From: Micropterix aruncella
Lineage: Eukaryota; Arthropoda; Insecta; Lepidoptera; Micropterigidae
Assembly (NCBI GenBank): GCA_944548615.1
Contig: OX155955.1
Span: 9,463,631-9,527,630, forward strand
Direction of reading: 5' to 3'
DNA length: 64,000 nt
This document shows positions 23,545-35,778 of this stretch, one piece after another. The notes beneath the pieces were generated by a model, which saw only the letters and a program-made list of their open reading frames with translations, did no database searches and was not told the DNA's origin. Position numbers and translations under genes: made by a program. Every line of letters begins with the position of its first letter. The stretch's first letter is position 1.

Positions 23545-25491
23545 TTCATCAAGGCACAATTTGGGAAAGTATATGATACCATGTATCAAACAGATGTTTT
23601 AAAATTTAGATTGACCGGTAACACATGTTTATTAAATTAGTTTAATTTTGTAAATAATATGTTTTCTGACATTTTGCCTCTTTTATAATTATAAACATTA
23701 GCAATAATGATTATAATTATATTGATTGCTTTTTTGAATGAAATTTAATACTTATCGTCAGGATATCTGTCTCTCCCCTCGACCCTCTGAGTCCTCCGCG
23801 TCGTCGATTAGAAAGCATGACACATCTTGAATGCTTCTCTTTCCTAATCTGTGTCTTAGGTGAGGTGAGTCGGTTGAGGTCGGCCCGATTGTTGAGTTGA
23901 GCGCGGATTACGGCGTACGCGTTTTAAAATTTATTTCGCCACGTCACTACTCGATCTCATCACCTGCTTTCGTTTTTCGCCATGGCTAGATGCGGCTGCG
24001 CGCGACGGCGGCACTATGGACGCGCCCTGGTGACGCAATAGTGATGGATTGTACACGAGTCGAGTTGCCGTAATCACCCATTCGTTCGATTGTATGGTAG
24101 GTACACGTATGGTATTACAATAATATCAATACACTAGTTTTGTATGCGGTTTCGGTGGCATCTGTAATGGCTTGGTAGAAATGCAAAAATATAGGTAAAT
24201 GATTAGATATGGTAGTACAAGATATGGTAATGCTCCATTTCTTTTCTCCAAAGATTTGAATTTCTCCCGTGATGATAGAATTTGGATATTAAGCAAAACA
24301 TATACAGTTTTCAGTATCTACACGTAATAGACTATACAATACAATATGGCATTAAGCTATTACTAGCTATATTTAGCGTCACTACTATTCTTTGAAATAA
24401 ACGCAATATTAAAAATAAACAACGCTTATAACGACTGTTTAAAAAATCATGTAAGTAATAAACGTTGTTAAAGCTTAACCATGCTTTGACCACCCGTTGA
24501 ACAGAGCTTGGCAATGTATGGCTCTTAAAATGCCGTTAGCCACCAGATGGGCCTAGTTTAAGAGCATTTTATGCCAGTAAAATGGCCGACGCTCAACAAA
24601 CAGCTGATATTTTGACATGTTTGCGTGGATGCACTTGGGTTTGAAAGTAAAAGAGTAATTTAGTTGTCATTTGTCAATTTGTCCGATATACGATACGAAC
24701 TATACAATGATTACAGCCTTTAAATAATGTTACAATGAATACTAAGGACATATTTAGGGTCATTCCCGTTGGTAAAAGTGAGTAAATCTATTGTTTTGCG
24801 ATGTGTTCAATATGTGATTACGTGTAAACGAGTCCGCATTCAAAAACAAATATATGTTGAATAAAAGTTTATGATGGATTCTTATCTTCCCAAAATCTAT
24901 ATAACTCTATATAAACATCCATATATCTTATAAGTGTACTAGATAATATATCTTATAAGCATAATAGAGAAAGCAAGCTTGCAAGAAAAAGAGAACGCGA
25001 ATACGGCCAATTATATACGCAGAAATGTTGTCATTTCTTAATTTATGGAAACCATTTACCTATCTTCTTACATGTTACCGATTGTATAAAGCATCATATG
25101 CACAATACTAAACATTACATTACAAAACGTAGATAAAAACGTGCCATCCGCCACGCCGGAGTCAAACCGTGACCTCGCGACGCATTCTTTGAGTTTCACT
25201 CGAGTCCGGTGAAATTCTCATAGAGACGCGTCAGCGTGACGCCCGCTTTACATTTTACGACCGAGTCAATAGTGAGTGGTATAATGTACCTACAATCGTC
25301 TCGACAAATGCAAACAAAGAGACAGAACAACAATAATAAAATAAGTCTAATTTCACCAGAACTAGAATTCGGACATTGGAATGAGTACATCGATAATTTA
25401 TGTAGGCTATCATATGTATCATTTTCAATATTTAGATTAATATAAATTAAATACATATAAAGATTTTTAACTAATCGGCTTTTAATCACTG
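23545..25491. other. intergenic stretch, nothing recognised
   Basis: A GC-rich island at 23770-24060 has no long frame; a 20-codon frame after 'gccatgg' near 23980 is too short to call. The rest is AT-rich. Confidence 0.4.
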
Positions 25492-25501
25492 TCCGGTAAA
25501 T
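25492..25501. repeat. target duplication of family A dimer, left
   Basis: TCCGGTAAAT is repeated at 26759-26768, the other edge of the family A insertion. Confidence 0.65.
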
Positions 25502-26758
25502 GACAGCTTATGGGCTCTGTGTAGTTAGGCCCTAATGACCCATGTATTTAGGGTCCACCCAACACACGGGTCAGCACCCATCCGGTAGCCTCCAAGTAGA
25601 AATGCGAGCCCTGGTAGGACTCTGCCCTACATCATAGTATCCCCTGAAAATCGTTCTTTGGACAATCCTGTGCGGTTTACGCTCCGTGCGGCGTCAGCCA
25701 TTCGACTGTGCGTTTCGACAGATAACCTGGGTAGTCTGAAAAAGAATTTGTTTCCTATAGAGTGGGGGTAGCTGTTGACCTATTTACAGCTGCTCTTGAA
25801 ACGATTAGTGAAACGATCATAAACGAACCGAATCGCCGCTTTATTAGTTAGAGGACGTAACCAGTACCAGTAACCAGTCGGGAGGACGGCGAAGTCTGAC
25901 CGTAACTGGTAGCCAGTGGAGGAGGTGGCCCTCTGGGTTACCTTCCTAGTACCCCGTCGTAAGGCGTTAAACTCTGGCGGGCAAGTCCCTACGTTCATCC
26001 CACGGCTAAAGAACGATCACATATTGTTATACGAGCCTGTGTTATATTGTTATACATTTAAATGGTAGCGAACGGTTTCTGCCATAAGACCTATTGTTTT
26101 TCCGGGTCGGTTGAACTCACGATTCAGCTCTTATTCAGTAGTCTCCTCGTGTGGAGGGAACTACCCCGGGAAGGACTCCCCCGTCTCAGGCCTCACGGTT
26201 TGTAGATGGGTTTCCCTGGCGGACTGCTGGACCGTTTGCACTCCGTGCAGCACAGTTGTGAACTTTGACTAATTACTGAAGGAGTACAGGGACTATGGAA
26301 ATATACTGTCTCCTAAGCAGGGCGGAAGTTGATCTGTATCATGCCACTCCTGAAACGACCTATAGGCCACACGTTCCCTTGTGGCACTACGGGCAAAGGA
26401 CGCGTAGGTCCGATAAATTGAAATCGAATTACCGCTGTATACAACCGATAGAGACCGCGCAAGCGACTTCGGGCCCGTAACCAGTTAGGAGGACGGAGGT
26501 ATCCTGAAGGTTAATTCCAGACTGAGATATCCTTTCAAAACTGATAGTTAAGGGGCGAGGCTGCCCGCTGTTTACTTTATATACGGCGCCTCGCCGTAAG
26601 GCGTTGGCCTCTAACGGGCATGTTGGCTTATTGAGATTTGTAAGGTCTCTAAGTCATCTAAGTTCACCTCACGGATGACCATTATCGCGGTTCGCCCCGC
26701 TGTAGTTGACAACTCAAGTTAGGGTGACGGGTTCGCCCGTTGTAGTCGACACACAATC
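25502..26758 (+). mobile_element. family A retroposon, dimeric copy
   Basis: Two diverged monomers follow head to tail: about 25502-26095 and 26096-26758. Both follow the order seen in the 61.4 kb copy: the 'acccatcc' region, 'tgcgc/actccgtgc', 'aaggcgtt', then the 3' stem. The second ends 'gacgggttcgcccgttgtag' then 'tcgacac'; a related 'cggttcgccccgctgtag' precedes it by about 50 bases. Flanking direct repeats of 10 bp or a little more indicate one insertion event for the dimer. There is no long frame, no A-tail and no tRNA-like box that could be confirmed. Confidence 0.7.
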
Positions 26759-26768
26759 TCCGGTAAAT

Positions 26769-27611
26769 ATATTGAAGACATTACTTGATAGCATCCTAGA
26801 ACCTAATCCTAATTTAAGATTTATATATTAAACAAATTAAATATAATAAATACAAAGAATAAGAAAGAGACTGGACCAAGGCCCCTTTGCATAAAGAAAA
26901 GAAAAATATTCAGTATTTCCCATAACAGGCGCATATATCTGATAGAGCACCAATACCACCTCGTTTTACAACTCGACATTAAAAAAAATACATGTCAATT
27001 GTCATATGCAGATTAGAGTATTTACTTAGCATGATGTCGTCAAACATACCAATGCCGACAATAATAATCAACTATGATGATTATAAAAATAACAGATTAG
27101 TTTCCTCTTGAAAAACTACAAACAACGAGACAAAGGAGCACCGGCATCAGTGCCGTATTACGGAAAAGTATAAAGACTCGAGCGCACATGCGAAAACATG
27201 TGCTCGATTAATGTGCGATTTATGTCAAAAATATTCATAGAAAGAATTATTTTTGAAAGTGTTTTACTAAGCATTTGCTCAATTACCGAGATTGCTGATG
27301 AAATATATCTTAAGTTTGGCCCATGGACATGGGAGTTGCTACTTGATTAATACGTGCCTAAATAATCCATATGGCGTAAATTAATCAGATTATGGTTATT
27401 CATGGTTTTACCAAACAAACCGATTAGTTAGGTTACTATTTACTTGTTTTTCTGCCGTTAAATTATTGAAAATATAAGATTATCTTAGTTTTAAGTTTAT
27501 TATCCGAAAATCCTAACCTTGAGTAACTTAAGCACAAAAAGTAATGGGAACATAACATAGATACATAATTCGATGTAATGAAATCCATGGAAGTAATAGT
27601 TGTTATAGTTG
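26769..27611. other. AT-rich stretch, nothing recognised
   Basis: No gene or repeat recognised. Confidence 0.45.
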
Positions 27612-27795
27612 TAGGGATCCATGGGAGGTGGAACCATTCCAACTTTAAAGTTTGTTTAAAGATAAAAGGAAAAAGGAATTTAGGAAAATATACATTATAT
27701 TAGAGGGCAAGGTTGCCGAAAAAAGACCGATAGAAATGTACCAGAATTGCTGCTAAAGACAAAGTAACTGTAATATTTTTGATGTAGCAAAAATT
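27612..27795 (+). repeat. duplicated segment X, copy 1
   Basis: Matches 29475-29697 in order: 'atccatggga/aggtgg..ccattccaacttt', 'gaatttaggaaaata', 'attgctgct' and 'gtaact..aa.atttttgatgtag'. Copy 1 is followed by a Penelope fragment instead of segment Y. Confidence 0.6.
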
Positions 27796-27804
27796 TCTTC
27801 TTCT

Positions 27805-28205
27805 TCCTCGCATGGCGGGGTTTTTTCCTCGCATGATCCGGGAAGCCATTGACATAAGAAGAACCCCGAACTTCAATAGAGACGACGGTTACAAACTCTC
27901 TTCCACGTGGAGCCCTCTTCTTAAAATGTTCCCGCCACCGAACGCCGAACGCAAAGACGTAAGACAGGATACAGTGAGTGTTGTGTGCAAGAAGGATTCT
28001 CAAAATTCGCGCGCTCCGAGCCCGGCCCTCCACCACCGTTATAACCTACGCAGTGGCGGCAGCGGTATGCGGCCTAACCGCAAAGCAACGGATTGACAGC
28101 TCTTTCAGTCTACCCTGGACAACGGCGGCTGCAACATCACCGAAACATCGGGTGCTCAAATGTCACGCGGTAAATTCGTTTTCTATCCTATTTATAAATA
28201 ATAAT
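27805..28205 (+). mobile_element. Penelope-like element, 3' fragment
   Basis: The fragment aligns with the 3' parts of both Penelope copies at 33.6-36.5 kb, from the end of the GIY-YIG region through the 3' untranslated part 'acggcggctgcaacatcacc' to 'cgttttctatcctattta'. Confidence 0.85.
27824..28096 (+). pseudogene. Penelope protein C-terminal fragment
   Basis: The frame reads 'FPRMIREAIDIRRTPNFNRD', then 'LPSTW'-like and 'NAERKDVRQDTVSVVCK' and ends 'RPNRKATD' at a stop. It covers the last 90 or so residues, after the endonuclease domain. This copy probably shows the natural C-terminus of the family, because the other two are changed by a nonsense codon or by a C-run frameshift. No catalytic part is present. 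Confidence 0.75.
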
Positions 28206-28879
28206 ATCTTACAAATATTATTATTATTAATTTTTTGCTTTACATAACCCATTTTTTCCACTGATCCATTAACATGCTCATGTTATTTCTATTATACGTC
28301 ATTAATGCTAGCGTTGTAAACTCTTCTTAGAATAGTAAATTAGTTTTGGAAATACTCTATCATGTTTTATTATCTGTAAATTTACTGTAAAATAAAATAA
28401 AATAAACGCTCGATAACTACATGACGTACAAGAATAAGAGGACTAATTAGTAAAGCTCGAATAAAGACGCATAAACCATGTACAAGACAGATATGCAATT
28501 GGTTGCTCGATAATTCCGATCTGTTACGTCCGCAGGTGTGCTCGGGGCCTTAAGCGGTGGGCGATGTTACGGCACGTTGCCTCAAGCAGTCACTCTACTA
28601 CAACGGCAAACACTTATCAATTGGCCCGTGAATTTGAAGCGCAGTCGGCAGTGGTTGACCGCGTGAGACCGAGACGCAGTACGCTACGGCAACGATGTTT
28701 TTTCCAGACAAATCCACAAGTCTTCAATTATTATTATTGAATCCAACAATAGTGATAGGCAGGTACATATCCTATATGTTACGCATCACTTAGGTCTCTT
28801 ACTTCCCCAATTTAAAAATCACTGGGTGTGAGACAAGACACCCAGGAGAAAATAACCAATAGAAAATTTGGGACTTATT
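28206..28879. other. intergenic stretch, nothing recognised
   Basis: A small hairpin 'tgggtgt...acaccca' lies at 28825-28845. No gene recognised. Confidence 0.45.
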
Positions 28880-29398
28880 AATAAGCATGTACATATGTAC
28901 ACTTAGGAAATATTTTCTACCAATTGTACGTGTACTTTTTTTGTTTAGGTATTTTTATATTACATTTTACTTTACTTAACATATATTAAATAATAATGAC
29001 TTTTTATTTCTTTTCTTACATGTAACTTTAGTTTGCTCTTAATTTTAGTTTTAGGATTATTCTGTTTCTCATTATCTATTTAGTCGAATGTTCTATTCCA
29101 TTTAATACAGTTTATATAATGGAATTGCATTTTATTTATTATATAATTTTTATATATTTTTTCTGACGACCACATTTTAGGACAAGTTAGTAGATATTAT
29201 TAGCATTTTACAAAAACTTTCACATCATTTATTGTAATATTAGAGTCCTGTTCACCCTAGAACGGGCTAGTCCCAGTTGGGTGACAGAATCAAATAAGCA
29301 AAAGGTTAAGGTTTTGCCATTCGGTTCCTCTTATTTTTGTGTGGGAAATCAATGTTTTATAGTAATTAATTCCTAAATAAATAAATAAATAAATAAAG
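28880..29398 (+). mobile_element. CR1/Jockey-like LINE 3' untranslated end
   Basis: 29225-29398 is the reverse complement of the 3' ends at 5.2 and 52.0 kb: 'ctagaacgggctagtcccag', 'aaggttttgccattcggttc', then an (AAAT)n tail at 29377-29398. Weaker similarity reaches back to about 28880. No coding part remains. Confidence 0.75.
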
Positions 29399-29474
29399 AA
29401 TGTAATTACCAGTGTACACTGGTAGCTAACTATGTACAATATCAGTAAAGTGGTTAAATACGAGGTCGATCAAA

Positions 29475-29697
29475 ATCCATGGAAGGTTCACTACTTCAAC
29501 TTTGAAGAGAGTTTAAACCAAAAAAAATAGGGAATTTAGGAAAATACTTCATATTGAAGAGAATTTAAAGGCAAACGGAAAAGGGACAATAGAAAAATAT
29601 AGAATATAGGCATAGTTACTTAAATAATATCATTGAAAAGAAGCCACAATTGCTGCTGAATTCAACGTAACTACAACATTTCTAATGTAGTTAACGT
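29475..29697 (+). repeat. duplicated segment X, copy 2
   Basis: Diverged copy of 27612-27795, directly followed by segment Y. Confidence 0.6.
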
Positions 29698-30122
29698 TTA
29701 GACATGGCAACGAGCAACGAATTAAGCGAAAATTGTACGTAGACAAACTTACCGTTGATGCTACACACTGCTGTCTAAACAGCAAGTGGTCTTACTGTTT
29801 AACAGCAAGATGTCATAATGAATAAAATAGATTGTAATTGAATGTGATGATATTTAATTTAATCTAGTGGAAATCTTATCGACAAATTTCATTTTTACTT
29901 TATTTAATTGGTTATTAAATTATTTAGATTTTCCACTTTCAATTTAGCAAAAAAAAAACAATATACTCGTATGTTATAAGTATGAGACAAACAATATAAT
30001 GATGATATTAGGCAATTCATTGAAATACTTAATGGGCTTATGAAACCGATGAAACATTCCCGAGAGCAAGCCGGCGTCAAACCTCAAATCGAATATTAAT
30101 CAGAAAAGGTAAGGTAAGGTAA
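29698..30122 (+). repeat. segment Y, copy 1 of a tandem duplication
   Basis: Repeated at 30142-30550. It begins 'tagacatggcaacgagcaac' and ends 'aatcagaaaaggtaaggtaa'. Non-coding. Confidence 0.9.
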
Positions 30123-30141
30123 ACATATTGTATTTAATATT

Positions 30142-30550
30142 TAGACATGGCAAAGAGCAACGACCTAACCGAAAAATGTACGTAGATATGTTACCGTTGA
30201 TGCTAAATACTGCCGTCTAAACAGCAAGTGATCTTACATCTGCGAATATGTTATAAGGGAAAAAATAGGTTGTGATGAATGTGATGATATTTAATTTAAT
30301 CGAGTGATAATGTTATCGAGAACATTTCATTTTTAATTTATTTAATTGGTTATTTAATTATTTAGATTTTCCATTTTCAATTTAGTAAAAATACAATATA
30401 CTGGTATAAGTATGAGACAAACAATATCATTAAATTAGGCAATTCATTGAAAATACTTAATGGGCATATGAAACCGATGAAACATTCCCGAGAGCAAGCC
30501 GGCATTAAACCTCAAATCGAATATTAATCAGAAAAGGTAAGGTAAGGTAG
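30142..30550 (+). repeat. segment Y, copy 2
   Basis: Begins 'tagacatggcaaagagcaac' and ends 'aatcagaaaaggtaaggtag', about 85-90% identical by eye to copy 1, with small indels. Confidence 0.9.
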
Positions 30551-31227
30551 AGTAAGTGACCACTTACGTCTTTTCAAAATATAATTAGCGGCAATGTAAA
30601 ATATTCAACATGAAGCAGATTCAGAGTATTTGCCATTTACTCTTTTCATTTACAAAAATGTATTTTATCTCTTTCGAAAGGCGGAGTACATTGAATAATT
30701 AAGTCCTTTCATCTTAGCAAACGTAAAATATGTCTTTTAAACCTAATCATTTTTATGATTGCCATTTTTACTTATGTAGGTATATCCTTGGAAAGCGGAA
30801 TGAACACGACTGCGTAGTTAGACGATCGCTTCAATGTAACATCACCTCGGAATCGACACTTTGCAACGTTTGAATTTCAACGACATCGCAGGGGAAAATG
30901 CGACATGTGACTGTCAGCGAGTGGACAGTGAGATGAAAGGCGCACGGAGCGAACTTGACCACTTTTTCTACAGGTCTACAACTTACTGCAGTTCATCATC
31001 ATGTTTGTTCTCTTTCTGCACGATGGGACCTTAAATAGACAGTGGAACAGTGGGCTTTGGTTTTATTCAACGATGGAGTAGTATTGTGCATACTTCTTTC
31101 CTGGCCTTTAATGGAGCCGTCTGCATCTATCGACATCATGAAGACAGATCTTCGTCGCATCAAGTGTTTCGATTTTATTGCTCGCCAGTGTATGTGAAAG
31201 GGAACGTTCATCAGTCGAACTCATCAG
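30551..31227. other. unassigned flank upstream of a LINE
   Basis: The open frame that starts at 31050 runs through this sequence only by chance before entering LINE coding sequence at about 31228. Confidence 0.45.
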
Positions 31228-31940
31228 TCGAGACCAAAACTGTTTCAATGTTTATATCCTCTCAGCAAAATAAAATACAAAATACTCCACAGGTACATAT
31301 TGGGAAAAACAACATAGCCGATGTCAGTTCTCACAAATTTCTTGGTTTAGTTTTAGATAATCACTTGAGATGGAATGCACACGGAGAACAATTAAGTGAC
31401 AAACTTTCTAGTGCCTGTTTTCTGCTGCGCCAAATACGAAAACTGATTAATTCTAAGGACACGAAAACGATTTATTTCGCTTATTTTGAGTCTTTTCTCC
31501 GTTACGGTATTCTCTTCTGGGTGCAATACACCATCGATCTAAGGCAACATATTTTTTCATTGCAAAAACGGGCCATTCGAATTTTAAGTAATCTGGGTTA
31601 TGTAGAATCATGCCGTGGTCATTTCAGAAGGCTTAAAATCCTCACCCTTCCATCTCTATACGTTTTAGAATGCGTTAAATTGATCACAAAAAACCTAGCT
31701 CAGCTGCCGATACATTCAGATACCCATAAACACTTTACCAGGGGGAGAAATAATCTGATTCTTCCTCGTCCAAATCTAGAACTTTTTAAAAGGAATCCGA
31801 GCTACGTCGGAATTATATGCTACAATAAGCTACCCTCTAGTATAAAAAATATATGCCGCGAAGGAAAAATGCTCCAATTTAAAAATAAACTCAAATTATA
31901 TCTAATTGAAAGAGAATTGTACGACATTAACGATCTCTAA
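31228..31940 (+). CDS. LINE reverse transcriptase, C-terminal part
   Basis: The frame from about 31228 reads 'KFLGLVLDNHLRWNAHGEQL', 'YFESFLRYGILFWVQY', 'QKRAIRILSNLG' and 'ICYNKLPSSIKNI', the order found after the polymerase core in CR1/Jockey-group proteins (the latter being the usual 'YNKLP' box). It ends at a natural stop. About 237 codons are intact; endonuclease and the catalytic motif are missing. The upstream 60 codons of the open frame (from 31050) have no LINE character and are flank. Confidence 0.8.
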
Positions 31941-32430
31941 AAACTGTCTGCATCTCGACTATATCTCTTTCTGTAATAGGTTTTAAAACGATTTTCAATT
32001 TGACTAAAACGTATTAACTATTTTTTATTATTAGGTAGGCACATATTAATTATACCTTGACTATTTTTATTTACAATATAATCACTAAGACATTTTATTT
32101 TACTTTTTGACAACCGGCACTTTTTTTTGTTATTTTTGACATTACATTTATTAATTTTATACTAAAAAAACTTATTTTTATCGGTATTTTAAAGAATAAT
32201 TTACTCTGTGTTTTTAATCTGGTAAACTAAATGGTTAGACTCGATTTTATTCTACAATAATACCTTCTTCATTCTTACGAGTAACCTTTTACGTTTTGAT
32301 TAGTAGTAGAAGAATTTGATCATTAAAAAAGAATTCAATGATATCACGGCCAAATGTAATACTACTGTCTATACAACTATGTATTAGTTTTTAAGACAAT
32401 AAACAATTTGATTTGATTTGATTTGATTTG
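31228..32430 (+). mobile_element. CR1/Jockey-like LINE, 5'-truncated, GATTT tail
   Basis: Coding sequence to 31940 is followed by an AT-rich 3' untranslated region and a pentamer tail of repeated 'gattt' at 32407-32430. The tail type differs from the (TAAA)n families in this window. Confidence 0.82.
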
Positions 32431-32527
32431 AATCCATATTACATAAGGTTATTGCAAAAATAGGTCGATTTGGTATAGGTCTCCCAGAATTTTTTAATCG
32501 CAGCTGAAACACTTTACCGCAACTAGA

Positions 32528-32795
32528 GCTGTCAACTACAACGGGCAAACCAGTCACCTCAGAAAGTTTTAACGAAATTTATCGTTCTGTCTCCCGTGAG
32601 GTGAGCGCAGAAGACTTAGGTAAAAACAGTCCACCGTCAAGCTCCGCCACATGCCTGTAAGAGTAAGAGGCCAACGCCTTATCCGCGAAATATCCAGGTA
32701 TGTTACCCAGCGGACCGACACTCGCGCCGTTACTTCCAGTTGCAACCAGATTACTCCGGTCTCCCGACTGGTATATTTCTGGTGGAGTTTGAAAT
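32528..32795 (-). mobile_element. family A retroposon, 5'-truncated copy
   Basis: Read on the minus strand it ends at the family 3' end ('gtagttgacagct', with a decayed stem), and is cut off at its other side near 32795. It aligns with 53.43-53.62 kb: 'gtcaactacaacgggc', 'cacctcag', 'gttacttccagttgcaacca'. Loss of the distal side sets the polarity of the family: the stem-bearing side is the 3' end. Confidence 0.7.
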
Positions 32796-33653
32796 TAGAC
32801 GACATTTATATCTATCTATTAATAACATGAGATAATTTTTCAGTATGTTGTTTTTGCGTCTCCAGTAAAAAAGGCAATCATTCCTTTCTGCAGCTAGCTT
32901 TTCCTGTATAGAGAACAAAGTAATCTAAAAGTATAAGCATTTTAGAACTTCAGTCAAAGCATCATTTCAGTTCCTAAAGTACGGCATTACTGCGGCTTAA
33001 CTGCCGTGGTCAACGTGCTAGTACACTAGCACGGTTTAAACTGGCCGGGCGCCTTAGTAGTTTATGCAAGGATTATAGGAGTGACGCGCGGATGCAGTGC
33101 GAAGCAAGTGATGTCACCACTCAATCAACGGCAACTCAGCCGGCGACGAAAGTGAACGCCGATGTCAGTCGAGCGCGTCTCGCTTGCCTCCTGCAAACAA
33201 AATGACATCTCCGCGTCCGCTTGTCTCATGAGGAGACGGACACACTGTTGACGTCACCATTAAAAAGAATAGTACCAACTTAAGCGTCTAATTATCTTCT
33301 ATCGATTAGCAATATTAATGTCCCGAACAGAGATTACCAAAAACAAGGGTATGAGGTTCGCCGTTCTGCTTAGCTCACAGCGGTAAAGGGCAGAATTTTG
33401 TATTCTTAACAGTCCTGTTTTAGCTTTATAACCACGATATTCATATTTATAGCTATAAACCACAACATAGTTCACGGGCAGCGTTGCCAGCCATTCCGAT
33501 GCTATCGGGACCGTCCCAATTTCGAGCACATTTGCCAGCAACCCTAAAATGTATTAAATTTGTCTCAATTCCATTGAAACACCAAAAAGGCTAGGTCCAG
33601 ACTAGCCAGCGCCCAGCCGCCAGCAAAGCAGTCGGCAATTGGTCACGATAAAG
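32796..33653. other. intergenic stretch, nothing recognised
   Basis: GC-rich part at 33000-33240 carries a short hairpin 'cgtgctag..ctagcacg' near 33016. No gene recognised. Confidence 0.45.
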
Positions 33654-35778
33654 CATTATAAATAGGATAGAAAACGAATTTACCGCGTGAAATTTGTAGG
33701 ACCTGATGTTTCGGTGACGTTGCAGCCGCCGTTGTCTAGGGTAGACTGAAGAGCTGTCAGTCCGTTGTTTTGCGGGTAGGCCGCAAACCGCTGCCGCCAC
33801 TGCATAGGTTATAACGGTGGTGGGGGGCCGGGCTCGGAGCGCGGGAATTTTGAAAATCCGTCTTGCACACAACACTCACTGTATCCTGTTTTACGTCTTT
33901 GCGTTCGGCGTTCGGCGGCGGGAACATTTTAAGAAGAGGGTTCCACGTAGAAGAAAGTTTTTAGCCGTCGTCTCTATTGAAGTTCGGAGTTCTTCTTATT
34001 TCAATGGCTTCCCGGATCATGCGAGGAAAGTAGAATTGTTCCTTGGATAGAACAATGGGATTTTGAAACTGCATCCAGTGGTTACTTCCGCTATCCAATA
34101 TATGTTCGCAGATCGCCGATTTTTCTCGCTGAACGTTTTTAACAGCTTTGATGTGTTCTGTCAGTCGCGTGGCTATGGGCCGTTTCGTTTGTCCAACGTA
34201 GGCTAGACCGCAGCTGCATTCAACTTTATACACACCCGGGGTTTGCAGTGGTATTACATCCTTTACAGGCCTCAAAAATCGAGCTATATTTTGGGTCGGT
34301 TTGAAGATCGTTTTTATATCGAATCTGTTTAGCATCTTACTTATTCGATCAGTCACGCCCTTGACGTATGGTAAGAATGCTCTTGATCTGCTCGGCTTTT
34401 GAGTTTCGTCCGTATTAGATCGTGTGCGTGTCTCGTGATATTTTCCGTATCCATTTTTCCTAAGGACATCATTGACATGTTCCATCTCTTTCGGAAAATG
34501 CTCAGTGTCGCATAGATTGCGTGCTCGATTCACGAGCGACGTTTGCACTGAACGTAGATGGTAGGGATGATGGTGTGAGCTTGCATGCAAATATCTGTCC
34601 GTATGTGTGGGCTTCCGATATACCGTATATCCGAGAGTATTGTCACTTCTCCTCGTCACTTTGACATCCAAAAATGGTAAGGAGCCGTCCTTCTCTACTT
34701 CATAGGTGAAACTGATTCTTGGGTGTATGGAGTTTAGATGACCCAGGAATTCTTTCACCGTTTGAATGTTGCCTTTCAGGATGCAGAAGGTATCATCCAC
34801 GTAGCGAAGCCAGAGACTGGGTTTTATTTTGGAGGTTTTTATGGCTAATTCCTCAAAATATTCCATATATAGGTCACTAACTATCGGCGATATGGGGCAT
34901 CCCATTGCTACTCCGTCGATTTGTTTGTAATAATCGCCACTCCATAGAAAGTAGCAGGATGTCAGGCAATGTTGAAGAATGTCGGCGTAGCTAATACGGA
35001 GGTCCTCAGACCTTAGTTTATCTCTCACCACCGTAAGACACTCCGAAATGGGCAAATTCGTAAATACAGATTCGACGTCAAAGCTCACCATTATTTCGTC
35101 TTCGGCCAGTTTTAAGCTTCTAATAATGCTTACGAAATGTCGCGAGTCTTTCACGTAAGACGTCGTTTTTCCCGTAAGCGGTTGGAGGACACCAGCCAAG
35201 TGTTTCGACGGAGGATATGTGGGGCTGTCGATTTGGCTCACAATCGGTCTCAATGGTGCATTATCCTTATGGATTTTAGGTAAGCCATATAATTTCGGTG
35301 GCTGTACGTTACGTGGTTTAGTGAGATAAGCTATTTCTGGGAGGGAAGTGGCAGATTTATCGATTAAAACTCTCGTTTGCCTGGTAATTCTGCTCGTGGG
35401 ATTGTAATTCACCTTCTCGTAAGTGTTGGAGTCTTCTAACAACGTCCCAATTTTCCGCTCGTAGTCCAAAGTCTCAAGTATCACGGTTGCGTTGCTTTTA
35501 TCGGCCCGCAACACAACTACGTCCTTATTATCCCGCAGAGATTTTAAGCTTTTTCTCTGGGCGGCTGTGGTGTTCGACTGTGGGAGCTTGGCCTTGCTTA
35601 CAAAGACAGCCACATCCTGTCGCAGTAAGTCGGCCTCTGGCGCAGGGATCTTGTTACGAGAGATGACTTCTTCAATGCCACCGATAATACTTTCCACAGG
35701 CAAACGGTTCGGTGTCGGTACATAATTTAATCCCCTGCTAAGAATTTCTGTCGTCTGCTGGTCAATGTAAGATTCGGC
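33654..35778 (-). mobile_element. Penelope-like retroelement, copy on minus strand
   Basis: Contains an almost full reverse transcriptase/GIY-YIG coding region and a 3' untranslated end with 'cgaaacatcaggtcctac'. Its 5' side stops at 35778 where an oppositely oriented second copy starts, so the two are head to head. Its N-terminal region is shorter than usual for the family. Confidence 0.9.

Noticed and set aside
30999..31227. N-terminal part of the 296-codon LINE frame and its antisense frame
   Set aside because: No LINE similarity before about codon 60; the frame is open by chance upstream of the insertion.
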